Shown here in pieces: positions 42,287 through 52,025 of a DNA stretch of 64,000 bases. Made by a program: the position numbers and the translations under genes. Numbering within the stretch: the first letter of the stretch is position 1; each line of letters opens with the position of its first letter. This stretch comes from Streptomyces sp. AC550_RSS872 (GTDB lineage Bacteria > Actinomycetota > Actinomycetes > Streptomycetales > Streptomycetaceae). The stretch is from contig NZ_JAGMUL010000015.1 in the NCBI RefSeq assembly GCF_019049285.1, positions 248,001 to 312,000 of the forward strand. Reading direction: 5' to 3'. Below the pieces are notes generated by a model. That model saw only the letters and a program-made list of their open reading frames with translations. It was not told where the DNA came from and did no database searches.

Positions 42287-45200
42287 TCAGGTCCGCGAGC
42301 AGACGAATTCGTACGGGTAGTCCCGCACGTGCTGCTGCCACTCGGTTCGGGTGAGCTCCCGGCCGGCACGGGAGCAGATCGTCCTGATGAGGTCGTCCGG
42401 GTCCGCCTGCGCGGGGATGGTCCACTGCTGGATCCTTCCGTTGCTACCGATCGTCAGCAGACCGCGGTTATCGGGGCTGAAGGCGACACGGCTGATGCCG
42501 TCGGTGCTCGCGGTGAGCGTGCCGGCCGGCCGCCCGGCCGTGGGGTCCCAGAGCCGGACGGTGTTGTCGGCACTGGCCGTGGCCAGGGTGCGCCCGTCGG
42601 GGCTGAAGGCGACGCCGTGAACGGTTCCGGTGTGGCCCGTCAGCACGAGGGCCAGGCGGGGCCGGGTCCGCTCGGTGACGTCCCACAGGCGGACGGTACG
42701 GTCGGCGCCGGCGGTGGCCAGGGTGCGCCCGTCGGAGGTGAACGCCATGCCTCGGACGACATCGGTGTGGCCGCTCACGGCGGACGCCGGCCGGAGAGGG
42801 GCCGGATCGGTGACGTCCCACAGGCGGACGACGCCGTCGGTGCCCGCCGTGGCGAGGGTGCGCCCGTCGGGGGCGAACGAGAGGGCGGTGACCTTCTGTG
42901 TGCCCTTCTGCCTGAGCCGGATGACAGGACTGCCGAGGTCGGAGATGTCCCAGATCCGGACCATCCGGTCGTCGTCGACAGCGGCGAAGTGGCGTCCGTC
43001 GGGGCTCAACGCCACATGCTCGATCCTGCCCGACGCGGTAACCCTTGCCCGGCGCTTCGCCGTGGCCACATCGGCGAACTCGACGTCGTGGTCGGTCGTG
43101 GCGGCCAGCGTGCGTCCATCAGGGCTGAACACCATGTGTCCAACCGTTGCGGAAGCGCGGTAGACGGAAGTCAGGCTCGGCTTCTTCGGCCGGCTGATGT
43201 CCCAAAGGAGCACGCCGGCGTCCCTGTCGGCGACGGCCACCGTCCGCCCGTCCGGACTGAACGCGACGGCCGCGGCGCGTTCCTTTCCGAGGGAAATGGT
43301 GGCGGCCACCACCTCGCCGTACCGGCCGATGGCGGCGATCATGCTGTCACGGGCTTCCGGCGTCCCGGCGATGCGCCAGCCGGCCACCGAGAGCAGTCCG
43401 GCGAGTTCGGCGTCCTCACCGACCAACTCGCTCTGTGCGGCGACCCGTTGGGACACGGCTCTGCGGTGTTGGCCCTGCGCCTCCTCCTTCAAGGAATACG
43501 CCGCGCAGGCGGCGACGAGGGAGAAGGCCAGGAGGACGGCCAGGACGGAGGACAGAACGGCGAAGGACCGCCGTCGGCGGCGCGCCGACCGGCGCAGCTG
43601 CGCCGCCCGGGTGAGGGACGCCCTGAGGAAGGCGCCCTCCGCAGCGGACAGAACCCCCGGGTCCACCCCCTCCCGCACCCGGTCCAGGCGCGAGCCCTGA
43701 TACAGGAAGTCGGGGTCCTGCTTGTTCTGCGTCCATTCCTGCGTCGCCTCGGCCAGCTGCGTCAGCAGTCCGATCTCAGCCCTGCTGCTCTCCAGCCAGG
43801 CGTTCAGACGGGGCCATGAGCGCAGCACCGTCTCATGGGTGATCTCCGCGGTCTCCTCGCTGACGGAGACCAGCCGGCTACGGGTGAGCGCCGTGAGGGC
43901 GGCACTGACGTCCTCAGGGGGCCTGCCCGTGTCCAGCTCCGACAGTTGAATACGGCGGCGTGTGATGACCCCGTCGCGGGGGATGGTCACCATCCGGCGC
44001 AGGATCAGCATGGCGGCCGTCTGCTGACCGGGCGTCAGTTCCCGGTACGCGGCCTCGGCACTCGCCGCGATGCTGTCGGCGAGCCCGCCGATCGCGGCGT
44101 AGGCGCGATGGGTCAGCCGGTTGCCCTCGCGGTGCTGCCAGGTTTGCAGCAGGGCGTGGGAGAGCAGAGGCAGCACCGCGGGCGCGAACCCGCTGCCGGT
44201 CTCCGCTGAGCGCAGGTCGGCCAGGATGTTGTCCACCAGGCCGACTTCGATGAGCAGGCCCGCCGCAGCGGCCGGGCCGGTGATGGTGGACCGCAGTTCG
44301 GACTCGGTCAGCGGCCCCACCACGAACGTGCCGGTCTGCATGACGCGGGCCAGCGGGGCGTAGGAGGCGCAGTGCCCGAAGAAGTCACCCCGCACACTGA
44401 GGATCACCACGGCCGGCGGGGCGCCTGCGGCGGCCGCACCCGCCATCGCACCGAGAGCGCTGATGAACGCGTCGCGCTGGAGCCGGTCAGGACAGCTGGT
44501 GAAGACCTCCTCGAACTGGTCCACCACCAGGACGAGCCGCCGGGAGCGCAGCGCCGGCCCGCCCGCGTCCGCGGCGCCCGGCCGGGCCGCCAGCGCCTGC
44601 CGAACGAGCAGCCGGGCCCTGTCCGGCTCGGCGTTCGGCTCGGCCAGGGCAGCCACGGCCTCGCCCTCCTCCAGGCCCGCCAGGGCGGCGAGCCCGGACG
44701 CCAACTGCTGGAGCGGTGCCGCACCGGGCGCCATGACCAGGTGAGGCCAGTCCCGCGACCCGGGGCCCAGGGCTCCTTTGGCCAGTTCGGGCAGCAGTCC
44801 GGCCCGCAGGAGTGAGGACTTGCCGGCCCCGGACGGACCCGTCAGTACCAGTATCCCCGCGCCGTTGACCGTCTCGGCGACCCGCGCGACGAGTTCGGCC
44901 GTCGCCTTCTCCCGGCCGTAGAAGACCCCTGCTTCCTCCGGGCCGTAGAAGCCCAGCCCCTGATACGGGCAGCGGTCGCGCCACTGCGCGGGCCTCGGAT
45001 CCGGCTGACCCTGGGCAAGGTAGGCAACGCGCGCCCATGCCGCATGCCAGTCGGCGAGTTCGGACACCGCCACCTTGCACGCCGACAGGTACGCGTCGAC
45101 GAACTCGAGCGGAGGCAGGCGACTCGTGCGGCCGAGTGTGTCGGACAGGGTGCTGCGGCGCAGGACGTGCCCCTGTCGCTGCGCCGAGCTTTCCAGTTCG

Positions 45201-45643
45201 CGCAGTGAAGGGCCGCCTGCCCGAAGCCGCTGGGTCTTCAGCGCCGCGTGGAAGTCCTGTACGGACATCACCGCACTCAGCGTCGGCGCCTCCCCGGGGG
45301 GTAGTTCCACACCAACGCCCCCCGCCGAACCGCCTGCGCCCCGCGCGTCCTTCGTCGGAGCAGGAAGGTCCGGCGCGGTGGTCGCCCGGGCGCCGACCTC
45401 TCCCCAGCGCTTCCGCCATGCGTCCAGATCGCCACCGCAGGCCTGGACGAAGGCGGCCGTGACCTCCCAGCTCGGAGCCTTGTGGCCACTGGCTGCCTGC
45501 GACAGCGCACTCGCCGAGGTATGAGCCCGCCGAGACAACTCCCGGTACGTCAGCCCCGCATCGTTGCGCAGCCGCCGCAGGCCCGCCGCGAAGTCCGCGA
45601 GTGGGCCTGCGTGCGGATCAATCGGATTCTCGGGGCGGGCCAC
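42287..45643 (-). CDS. XRE–STAND NTPase–WD40 signalling protein
   Basis: 1118 residues from a GTG at 45643 (AGGGGAG upstream). Order: XRE-type HTH (about 18–60, LTYRELSRRAHTSASALSQA), a second HTH-like region (about 130–205), the STAND link GLGFYGPEEAGVFYGREK, Walker A GPSGAGKSS (269–277), Walker B LVLVVDQFEEVF, one membrane helix (AVLSSVLAVLLAFSLVAACA), then about seven WD40 repeats with VAFSPDGRTLATA cores. The WD40 propeller probably holds the NTPase shut until it meets a ligand. Such proteins in streptomycetes are linked to development or to defence; no effector gene is adjacent. Confidence 0.92.
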   Translation of the reverse strand: MARPENPIDPHAGPLADFAAGLRRLRNDAGLTYRELSRRAHTSASALSQAASGHKAPSWEVTAAFVQACGGDLDAWRKRWGEVGARATTAPDLPAPTKDARGAGGSAGGVGVELPPGEAPTLSAVMSVQDFHAALKTQRLRAGGPSLRELESSAQRQGHVLRRSTLSDTLGRTSRLPPLEFVDAYLSACKVAVSELADWHAAWARVAYLAQGQPDPRPAQWRDRCPYQGLGFYGPEEAGVFYGREKATAELVARVAETVNGAGILVLTGPSGAGKSSLLRAGLLPELAKGALGPGSRDWPHLVMAPGAAPLQQLASGLAALAGLEEGEAVAALAEPNAEPDRARLLVRQALAARPGAADAGGPALRSRRLVLVVDQFEEVFTSCPDRLQRDAFISALGAMAGAAAAGAPPAVVILSVRGDFFGHCASYAPLARVMQTGTFVVGPLTESELRSTITGPAAAAGLLIEVGLVDNILADLRSAETGSGFAPAVLPLLSHALLQTWQHREGNRLTHRAYAAIGGLADSIAASAEAAYRELTPGQQTAAMLILRRMVTIPRDGVITRRRIQLSELDTGRPPEDVSAALTALTRSRLVSVSEETAEITHETVLRSWPRLNAWLESSRAEIGLLTQLAEATQEWTQNKQDPDFLYQGSRLDRVREGVDPGVLSAAEGAFLRASLTRAAQLRRSARRRRRSFAVLSSVLAVLLAFSLVAACAAYSLKEEAQGQHRRAVSQRVAAQSELVGEDAELAGLLSVAGWRIAGTPEARDSMIAAIGRYGEVVAATISLGKERAAAVAFSPDGRTVAVADRDAGVLLWDISRPKKPSLTSVYRASATVGHMVFSPDGRTLAATTDHDVEFADVATAKRRARVTASGRIEHVALSPDGRHFAAVDDDRMVRIWDISDLGSPVIRLRQKGTQKVTALSFAPDGRTLATAGTDGVVRLWDVTDPAPLRPASAVSGHTDVVRGMAFTSDGRTLATAGADRTVRLWDVTERTRPRLALVLTGHTGTVHGVAFSPDGRTLATASADNTVRLWDPTAGRPAGTLTASTDGISRVAFSPDNRGLLTIGSNGRIQQWTIPAQADPDDLIRTICSRAGRELTRTEWQQHVRDYPYEFVCSRT

Positions 45644-45687
45644 AGCCCACTCCCCTCGCGTCAGTCATGCCAACGCTCCTGAGGCGC

Positions 45688-45897
45688 TCAGACGGCCCGC
45701 GGGCCGCCGACCCACCCCAGCCGTCGGCAGATGTCCTCGGTGAGCAGAGCGCATGCCGCGACGGCACTGATCGCGGCGCTCACCTCGTATCCGACGCACA
45801 CCAGCACGATGAGCACGGCGAGGACCACCACAAGCACGAGGGGACGTACATGCGCACCCCACGGCCGCATGTTCTGGGAACTCTGGGATCGGGACAT
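45688..45897 (-). CDS. Small single-pass membrane protein
   Basis: 69 residues: MSRSQSSQNMRPWGAHVRPL, then a strongly hydrophobic helix (LVLVVVLAVLIVLVCVGYEV) and a second weaker one. GGAGG precedes the ATG at 45897. It lies just upstream of the STAND gene on the same strand with a 44-base gap, so it may be a partner. No family recognised. Confidence 0.6.
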   Translation of the reverse strand: MSRSQSSQNMRPWGAHVRPLVLVVVLAVLIVLVCVGYEVSAAISAVAACALLTEDICRRLGWVGGPRAV

Positions 45898-46459
45898 AGC
45901 GGGACGACCTCCTGGATGACTACTGGTCCAATGCCGCTCAACTCTCAAGCAGCGATGACTGGTTGCCCCCGGTCGGTCACTGTGAGCGACTGTTCCATGG
46001 TGGTGCCCTGATCGGTCCGGCGTCGACGCCAACCTGAGAAAATGACCCGTCAGAAGGGATTCGTGAACAACACCGCCGAGCTGCCCGCACCCCCGATGCC
46101 TCCGGACACCCGGCTGAACAACTGACGCTCCTCAGCTGCCGAACACCGGACACGGCTGCGAAACGCCGTGAACAAGTGTCGGTTCTCCCAGGTCAGAGTG
46201 CGTGCGGCATTGTTCGTGCGTCCGGCTTGATCGAAGAGCGTCCGCAGGACTTGGCAGCCCCGGCGCCCATGGCGACCGTGAGAGAACAGCGTTCAAGCCA
46301 CAGACGACTCCGCTGGTCCAGGCCGCTCGCTCACGAGATCTCCCGTTGCCCCGGGAGATCTTGGCGTACGTCCCAGCCGTGCGCACGGAGAGGCCTTCTT
46401 CCGCGCCCGTGTCCTCGCCGGGACGTCCGGTCTGGAACACGTGCGGGCACTCCGTCGCG
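45898..46459. other. 562-base stretch without a convincing gene
   Basis: Both strands have overlapping open frames but none has family features or a good ribosome site. A tiny frame at 46042–46125 (+), 27 codons starting MTRQKGFVNNTAEL, follows TGAGAAA and is listed only as a possibility. The stretch holds the promoter for the small membrane protein and STAND gene. Confidence 0.4.
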
Positions 46460-47314
46460 TCAGGCCCCTTTGGCGTCCGAGCCGTTGCCGTCGAGTGCTG
46501 CCCGGATCCGGCGGAGCCATTCCGTGCCCAGTCGGCGCCCGTTCGGGAGCCGGTCGTCCCGGTCCCAGCGCCATGTCGTGATCATCGCCAGGACGAGGAG
46601 CCGGCTCTCGCGCAGCAAGTCCTGATCGACACCCGGATAGTGCGCGCTGATTTCCTCGGGCGCGTGGGCGAGGTCGAATTCGACGGGGCCCCGGCAACAC
46701 GTCTCGAGGTCGATGAACAGTGGCCCGTTCTTCGTGCCGAGCAGGTTGCCCGGGTGCGGCTCGCCGTGCAGGAGTTGCTCGGCGCCGCCGCGCTCGCCGA
46801 CAGCTCGTTTCAGGCTGCGTAACGTGTCGCCGAGCAACTCCCGGTCCGCGTCGGCGAGCGCGGGAGTCTGCTCGCGGTCGGCCACCAGTCGTCGAGCCTG
46901 CTCGACCCGGTCCGTGAAGTGCGGCGTCGGGACATCGAGCTTGCGCATGCCGACATGCAGCCGCTCGAGCGCGTCGGCGTAGCCGGCTGGTGAGATCTCT
47001 CCGGGTGTCACGGGCTCGTAGTAGGTCCACAGCGTGACCACGAAACCGTCACGCTCATGGACGCGTGGCTCCACCCGAGGATCGAGAGCAGCCACCGGAC
47101 ACCCGGACTCGACCAGCCGCTGAGCAAGGTCGACTTCGAGCTGTGCGACCTGATTCCCGACGGGGGCCACCCGGGCCAGGACGTCACAAGGCAGCAGACG
47201 CAGAGTGAGCTTGTTCGAGTCGTGAAGAACGACCGCGCCGTCGGCCGTCAGGCCGGCCGACGGCGCGGTCGACATGGCCGCAGCCACCGCCCGCGACACC
47301 TCTGACACCTGCAT
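46460..47314 (-). CDS. Aminoglycoside phosphotransferase (APH)-family kinase
   Basis: 284 residues of the protein-kinase-like APH fold. The catalytic loop is LLHGEPHPGNLLGTKNG and the metal motif is FIDLETCCRGP; the first lobe has KLTLRLLPCDVLARV. Chromosomal members phosphorylate small alcohols, sugars or drugs, and this one may give antibiotic tolerance. The ATG at 47314 has GGAGAAAGG upstream. It is 63 bases downstream of the SpoIIE phosphatase gene on the same strand. Confidence 0.88.
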   Translation of the reverse strand: MQVSEVSRAVAAAMSTAPSAGLTADGAVVLHDSNKLTLRLLPCDVLARVAPVGNQVAQLEVDLAQRLVESGCPVAALDPRVEPRVHERDGFVVTLWTYYEPVTPGEISPAGYADALERLHVGMRKLDVPTPHFTDRVEQARRLVADREQTPALADADRELLGDTLRSLKRAVGERGGAEQLLHGEPHPGNLLGTKNGPLFIDLETCCRGPVEFDLAHAPEEISAHYPGVDQDLLRESRLLVLAMITTWRWDRDDRLPNGRRLGTEWLRRIRAALDGNGSDAKGA

Positions 47315-47376
47315 CGTGCCGGGCCTTTCTCCCCTGAGCGCTGCCAAGACTCACCGAGCGGTACGACCCGCGCACC

Positions 47377-50082
47377 CTACCGAGGTGCGGTCGGGGCGGG
47401 CTGCTGGAGTGGCTCGGGGAGGGCGTGTTCGGCCCAGATGACCTTGCCCTGGGGGGTGTACCGGGTGCCCCAGCGCTCGGCCATCTGCGACACCAGGAAC
47501 AGTCCCCGGCCGCCCTCGTCCGTCGTCGCGGCGTACCGCAGATGCGGTGAGGTGCTGCTGCCGTCGGCCACCTCGCAGATCAGGGTGCGGTCGCGGATCA
47601 GCCGTACGTGGATCGGGGCGGTGCCGTAGCGGATGGCGTTGGTGATGAGTTCGCTGAGGATGAGCTCCATGGTGAAGCCGAACTCCGACAGGCCCCACGC
47701 TTCGAGGCGCTGGGACACGGCGTCGCGCATACCCGAGACGGCGGCCGGGTCCGCTGGTACGTCCCATTCGGCGATCCGGTCCGGTGGCAGCCCCCGCGTG
47801 CGGGCGACGAGCAGGGCGACGTCGTCCTTGGGACGCCGGGGGAGCAGACTGTCCAGCACGTCCTGGCAGGTCTCCTCGGGCGGTCGGCCGGGGTGACCGG
47901 TGAGCGCCTCACGCAGCAGTTCCATTCCCACGTCCAGGTCGCGCCTGCGGTCCTCGATGAGACCGTCGGTGTACAGGACGAGCTGGGTCCCCTCCGCGAG
48001 GCACACCTCCGCGGTCTGGAACGGCAGGCCGCCGAGCCCCAGGGGCGGACCGGCCGGCACGTCCGGGTAGACGACCGTTCCGTCCGGCCGGACCAGCGCG
48101 GGCGCCAGATGCCCCGCACGTGCCACGACATACCGGCGCGTCACGGGGTCGTAGATCCCGTACAGGCAGGTGGCGCCCACGACGCCCGCCGCGCTCTCTG
48201 CTGCCTCCTTCTGGTCGATGCTCCCGACCAGGTCGTCCAGATGGCTCAGCAGCTCGTCGGGCGGCAGATCGAGGGCGGAGAAGTTGTGCACGGCGGTCCG
48301 TAGCCGTCCCATCGTGGCGGCGGCGTGCAGACCGTGGCCGACCACGTCGCCGACGGCCAGTGCCACCCGGCTCCCCGGCAGGGGAATCACATCGAACCAG
48401 TCGCCGCCCACACCCGACTGGGCGGGAAGGTAGCGGTAGGCGATGTCGAGGGCGTTCTGTTCGGGCATGGCCTGCGGCAGCAGGCTGCGCTGGAGGGTGA
48501 CCGCCAGGGTGTGCTCGCGGGTGTAGCGGCGCGCGTTGTCGATGCTGATCGCGGCACGGGCCACCAGCTCCTCCGCCAGCGACAGGTCCTCCTCGTTGAA
48601 ACGCTCATGCTGTCGTGCGCGCCAGAAGTTGGCCATGCCCAGCACGACGCCCCGGGCCTGGATGGGAGCGGTGATGAGGGAGTGGATGCCGTAGTCGATG
48701 ATCGCCGTGGCGCGCACCGGGTCCTGCACGCGCCAGCCCGCGGCGGTCGGCAGGTCGCTCACCAGCTGCGAGCGGCCGCTGCCGTAGCCGCGTGCCTGGG
48801 GCGTGGAGGGCAGATAGTCGAAGAGGCGGCCCTGTTCGGAGAGCGGATGGTCGTCCCGGATGCCGCACACGGCCGCACGGCGCATGTCCGTCGCCGTGGG
48901 GGCCGGCTCCTCGCCGTGCAGGACCGCGTCGGCGAGGTCCACGGTGACGAAGTCCGCGAAGCGGGGAACGGGGACCCGCGCCAGCTCGTCGGCGGTGCGC
49001 AGCACGTCCAGGGTGGTACCGATGCGGAGCCCGGCGTCGTACAGCAGCCTGAGCCGCTCCCGTGCCACCTCCGCCCTGCCGGTCACCGCCTGGAGCTCGG
49101 TGGAGTCGCGCAGCGTCACCACCGTTCCCCGGGGGTCGCCCTCGCGGTCCGTGGGCCGCTGGTTGACCGCGAGCAACCGCTCTCCCGCGAGGTGCACCTC
49201 GTCGGTGGCCTCGCGCCCGGAGGCGAGCAGGTCCTTCGTCCCGGGATCGAGGCCCGGCAGTTCCGAGACGAGCCGTCCCTCGACGTCCGGCGGCAGCTCC
49301 AGCAGCCGTCTGGCCTCGTCGTTCGCCAGGATCAGCCGCCCGTCGGCGGCCACGATCAGCACTCCTTCCCGCACGGAGTGGAGCACCGTGTCGTGGTGCT
49401 CGTACATCAGGCTCATCTCGGCCGGGGCCAGACTGTGCGTCTGCCGTCGCAGCCGCCGGCCCACCAGGGCCGTCACACCGGTGGACAACACGAGCGCTCC
49501 GGCCCCGGCGCCCAGGATGATCGGCAGTTGCCGGGCCAGCTGGCTCTCGACGTTCTTGACCTTCATCCCGGCCGAGACGAGTCCCACCACCTCGCTGTCG
49601 GCGTTCTCGATCGGGACCGTGGACTGCACCTCGCGACCGAGCGGGCCGTTGACGCTCTCCACGTACGTCCTGCCCTCCAGCGACGGCCCGATCTCGCCCA
49701 CGAACCGCTTTCCGATCCGGTCCGGCAAGGGGTGCGTGTACCGAATGCCGTCGGTGTCCATGACCACGATGAAGTCGACGCCGGCGGCCTTGCGTGCCGC
49801 CTCCGTGAGCGGCTGGAGGATCTTGCTCGGATCCGGGGTCCGCAGTGCCGCGAGGACGCCCGGTGCGTGCGCGAAGGTCTGCGCCACGGCCGTGGAGCGG
49901 CGCCTGGCCTCGGCGCTGGTGTCCCGCTCCGACTGGAGGATGAGGGCGAAGACCCCGCAGGCTACGAGCAGCACGACCAGGGTCACCTGGAAGACCAACA
50001 CCTGCCCGGCCACGCTCCGCGTGCCCTTGCTGATGAGGCGCTTCACCGAGAGGTGCGGAAATCGGGCGAAACGGTTCGCCAT
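47377..50082 (-). CDS. Multidomain SpoIIE phosphatase with Cache, PAS, GAF and anti-sigma kinase domains
   Basis: 901 residues. Order: helix at about 25–48, extracytoplasmic CitA-like sensor (VDFIVVMDTDGIRYTHPLPD) to about 190, second helix, PAS (about 225–330, VREGVLIVAADGRLILANDE), GAF (345–530), PP2C/SpoIIE (550–745, GVGGDWFDVIPLPG, VGDVVGHGLHAA) and a HATPase (770–890, LILSELITNAIRYG). It can dephosphorylate an anti-anti-sigma factor and, through its kinase-like end, bind or phosphorylate it. It probably couples an extracellular ligand to sigma-factor release. Confidence 0.93.
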   Translation of the reverse strand: MANRFARFPHLSVKRLISKGTRSVAGQVLVFQVTLVVLLVACGVFALILQSERDTSAEARRRSTAVAQTFAHAPGVLAALRTPDPSKILQPLTEAARKAAGVDFIVVMDTDGIRYTHPLPDRIGKRFVGEIGPSLEGRTYVESVNGPLGREVQSTVPIENADSEVVGLVSAGMKVKNVESQLARQLPIILGAGAGALVLSTGVTALVGRRLRRQTHSLAPAEMSLMYEHHDTVLHSVREGVLIVAADGRLILANDEARRLLELPPDVEGRLVSELPGLDPGTKDLLASGREATDEVHLAGERLLAVNQRPTDREGDPRGTVVTLRDSTELQAVTGRAEVARERLRLLYDAGLRIGTTLDVLRTADELARVPVPRFADFVTVDLADAVLHGEEPAPTATDMRRAAVCGIRDDHPLSEQGRLFDYLPSTPQARGYGSGRSQLVSDLPTAAGWRVQDPVRATAIIDYGIHSLITAPIQARGVVLGMANFWRARQHERFNEEDLSLAEELVARAAISIDNARRYTREHTLAVTLQRSLLPQAMPEQNALDIAYRYLPAQSGVGGDWFDVIPLPGSRVALAVGDVVGHGLHAAATMGRLRTAVHNFSALDLPPDELLSHLDDLVGSIDQKEAAESAAGVVGATCLYGIYDPVTRRYVVARAGHLAPALVRPDGTVVYPDVPAGPPLGLGGLPFQTAEVCLAEGTQLVLYTDGLIEDRRRDLDVGMELLREALTGHPGRPPEETCQDVLDSLLPRRPKDDVALLVARTRGLPPDRIAEWDVPADPAAVSGMRDAVSQRLEAWGLSEFGFTMELILSELITNAIRYGTAPIHVRLIRDRTLICEVADGSSTSPHLRYAATTDEGGRGLFLVSQMAERWGTRYTPQGKVIWAEHALPEPLQQPAPTAPR

Positions 50083-50190
50083 GCGACCTTTTTAACACCG
50101 GTGATCCCAAGTGGCCAGGCCCGCACGCTCGACCTCGGCTCGGATGTCCGGTGCGTGATTTCCCCGCGCCCGATGTCTGCTTAGGTCGAT

Positions 50191-51330
50191 ATGATGCATT
50201 TTGTGATCATGTCTGGGTGGCTGTCGCGCCGCCGTCCTGCCTACGGCGGCCGATGGGAAGCCGCCCGGCTGTCACCCGTGGTCCTCACCGTCATCATCGT
50301 CGCCCTGGCGTCCTCGACCCCCAGAGACATCGCCTTCAGCCGCCTTCTGCCCGCCGCGCCCGCCCTCGCCGCCGCGATGTGGCCCGTGCTCCCCACGATC
50401 CTGTTGGGGATGTTCTGCTTCCTGTTCATGATCGTCCTCAGTCTCTTCCACACCGACCTCGGGACGCAGTACACGGCCGCCGCGATCATCGCGGTCACCC
50501 TGGCGGCCGCATACGGCAGCCATGTCCGGCTGCAACGAGAGGAGATCCTCTTCCAGGTCCGCCTCGTCGCCGACGCCGCCCAGAAGGTGCTGCTGCGCCC
50601 GCTGCCGCGCCGCATCGAGGACGTCGAGATCGAGTCGCTGTATCTGGCGGCCCAGGAACAGGCCCGGATCGGCGGCGACTTCTACGAGGCGATCGGCACA
50701 CCGCACGGGGTCCGGCTGCTCATAGGCGACGTACGGGGCAAGGGCCTGTCCGCGGTCGGGGCCGCCTCGGCGGTGATCAGCTGCTTCAGGGAGGCCGCGT
50801 ACGACGAGCCCGACCTGCAAGGCATCATCCACCGCCTGGAGACCACCATCACGCGCCACAGCGACGCGTTTCCCACCCAGGACCAGCCCGAGCACTTCGC
50901 CACCGCCCTCCTCGCCGAGATCCCGCACGGCGGCGGCCACATACGACTCCTCAACTGCGGGCATCCCCCGCCACTGATCTCCCATTGCGGAAAGGTCCGG
51001 GTCCTCGAGCCCACCCTCCCCTCACCACCCCTCAACCTCGCGGCCCTCATCGGTGACCGCTACTGGGTCGACATGGTCTCCTTCACCCCGGGTGACCAGC
51101 TCCTGCTCTACACGGACGGCGTGTCGGAGACCCGGGACCACACGGGCCAGTTCTTCCCCCTGCCGGACTGGATGCGCCGGCAGGGCCTGGAACAGCCCCG
51201 CGAACTCCTCGACCGCCTGCACCGGGATCTGCTCCAGCACAGCGGTGGAAGGCTCGACGACGACATCGCGGCGCTCGCGCTGAGGTGCTCGGGCGCGCAG
51301 GACCGGGGAGCGGTGGGCATCGAGGGCTGA
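50191..51330 (+). CDS. Membrane PP2C/SpoIIE phosphatase
   Basis: 379 residues (373 if ATG 50209 is used). Three or four helices fill about 25–110 (LPTILLGMFCFLFMIVLSLF), then a SpoIIE/PP2C domain: ARIGGDFYEAIGT, LLIGDVRGKGLSAVGAASAV, LLNCGHPPPLI and LLYTDGVSETRD, with the conserved metal Asp residues. It lacks the kinase-like tail of its divergent neighbour. The two phosphatases share a 108-base promoter region and may act on related anti-anti-sigma proteins. Confidence 0.92.
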   Translation: MMHFVIMSGWLSRRRPAYGGRWEAARLSPVVLTVIIVALASSTPRDIAFSRLLPAAPALAAAMWPVLPTILLGMFCFLFMIVLSLFHTDLGTQYTAAAIIAVTLAAAYGSHVRLQREEILFQVRLVADAAQKVLLRPLPRRIEDVEIESLYLAAQEQARIGGDFYEAIGTPHGVRLLIGDVRGKGLSAVGAASAVISCFREAAYDEPDLQGIIHRLETTITRHSDAFPTQDQPEHFATALLAEIPHGGGHIRLLNCGHPPPLISHCGKVRVLEPTLPSPPLNLAALIGDRYWVDMVSFTPGDQLLLYTDGVSETRDHTGQFFPLPDWMRRQGLEQPRELLDRLHRDLLQHSGGRLDDDIAALALRCSGAQDRGAVGIEG

Positions 51331-51355
51331 GAGCCCGGCTGCGCCCAGCCTCCGC

Positions 51356-52021
51356 TCACCCGGGCAGCGTCTGGGTGACGCGCCACAGCCGCCGCGGTAG
51401 GTCACCCTCCTCGAAGGCGTGGACCTCCTGAAGGCGCCAGCCCTGCGCGAGGGAGTCGACCAGTTCACGGGAGAAGAAGTGGACGGCGAAGCCGCCGTGC
51501 TCCCAGATGTCGTCTCCGTGCCCCGCCCCCGTCCGGTAGTGCGCGTCCTCGGTGTGGCGGACGGTGTACACGAAGACGCCGCCCGGTCTCAGGACGCGGC
51601 GCACTTCGGCGAGCAGGGCGTGGATCTCGTTCGTGGACAGCGCCATGCAGAGCAGCATGTGCGCGAACACGCCGTCCACCGAGGAGTCCGCGAGCGGCAG
51701 CGGCTCGCGGACGTCGTGGACTGCCGTCGTGACCCGTTCGGCCAGGCCTTGGACGCCAGCGGCCTCGCGCAGTTGCTCCAGACCCACCGGGCTGAAATCG
51801 GTGGCCAGCACGGTGAAGCCCTCGCGTGCGAAGAACAGCGCGTCACGACCGTGCCCCGCACCCAGCTCGAGCAGGTCTCCGGTACGGGCGGCCCGGAAGA
51901 CCGCGGCGGCGTGGACGGCGGGTTCGGACGGCTTCTCGCCGTACATGCCCGGATGTTCGCCGTACGTCTGCTGCCAGTGCTCACGCTGGACGTCGGCCAG
52001 TTCCTGCTCGGACTCCGGCAT
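51356..52021 (-). CDS. Class I SAM-dependent methyltransferase
   Basis: 221 residues. SAM motif LLELGAGHGRDALFFA near residue 52, acidic LATDFS, then SVDGVFAHMLLCMALS and LRPGGVFVYTVRHTEDAHY. Its HWQQTYGEHPGMYGEKPSEP start resembles thiopurine/tellurite-type methyltransferases. The substrate is unknown. The ATG at 52021 has GAGGTGA upstream. It lies directly after the broken response regulator gene. Confidence 0.88.
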   Translation of the reverse strand: MPESEQELADVQREHWQQTYGEHPGMYGEKPSEPAVHAAAVFRAARTGDLLELGAGHGRDALFFAREGFTVLATDFSPVGLEQLREAAGVQGLAERVTTAVHDVREPLPLADSSVDGVFAHMLLCMALSTNEIHALLAEVRRVLRPGGVFVYTVRHTEDAHYRTGAGHGDDIWEHGGFAVHFFSRELVDSLAQGWRLQEVHAFEEGDLPRRLWRVTQTLPG

Positions 52022-52025
52022 GCGC

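Noticed and set aside
41672..43819. 715-codon plus-strand frame opposite the STAND–WD40 gene
   Set aside because: Repetition in it mirrors the WD40 repeats on the other strand; no start context or motifs.
45898..46459. Hypothetical genes at 46132–46440 (−) and 46202–46822 (+)
   Set aside because: Both lack ribosome sites and motifs; the second is antisense to the APH-family gene.
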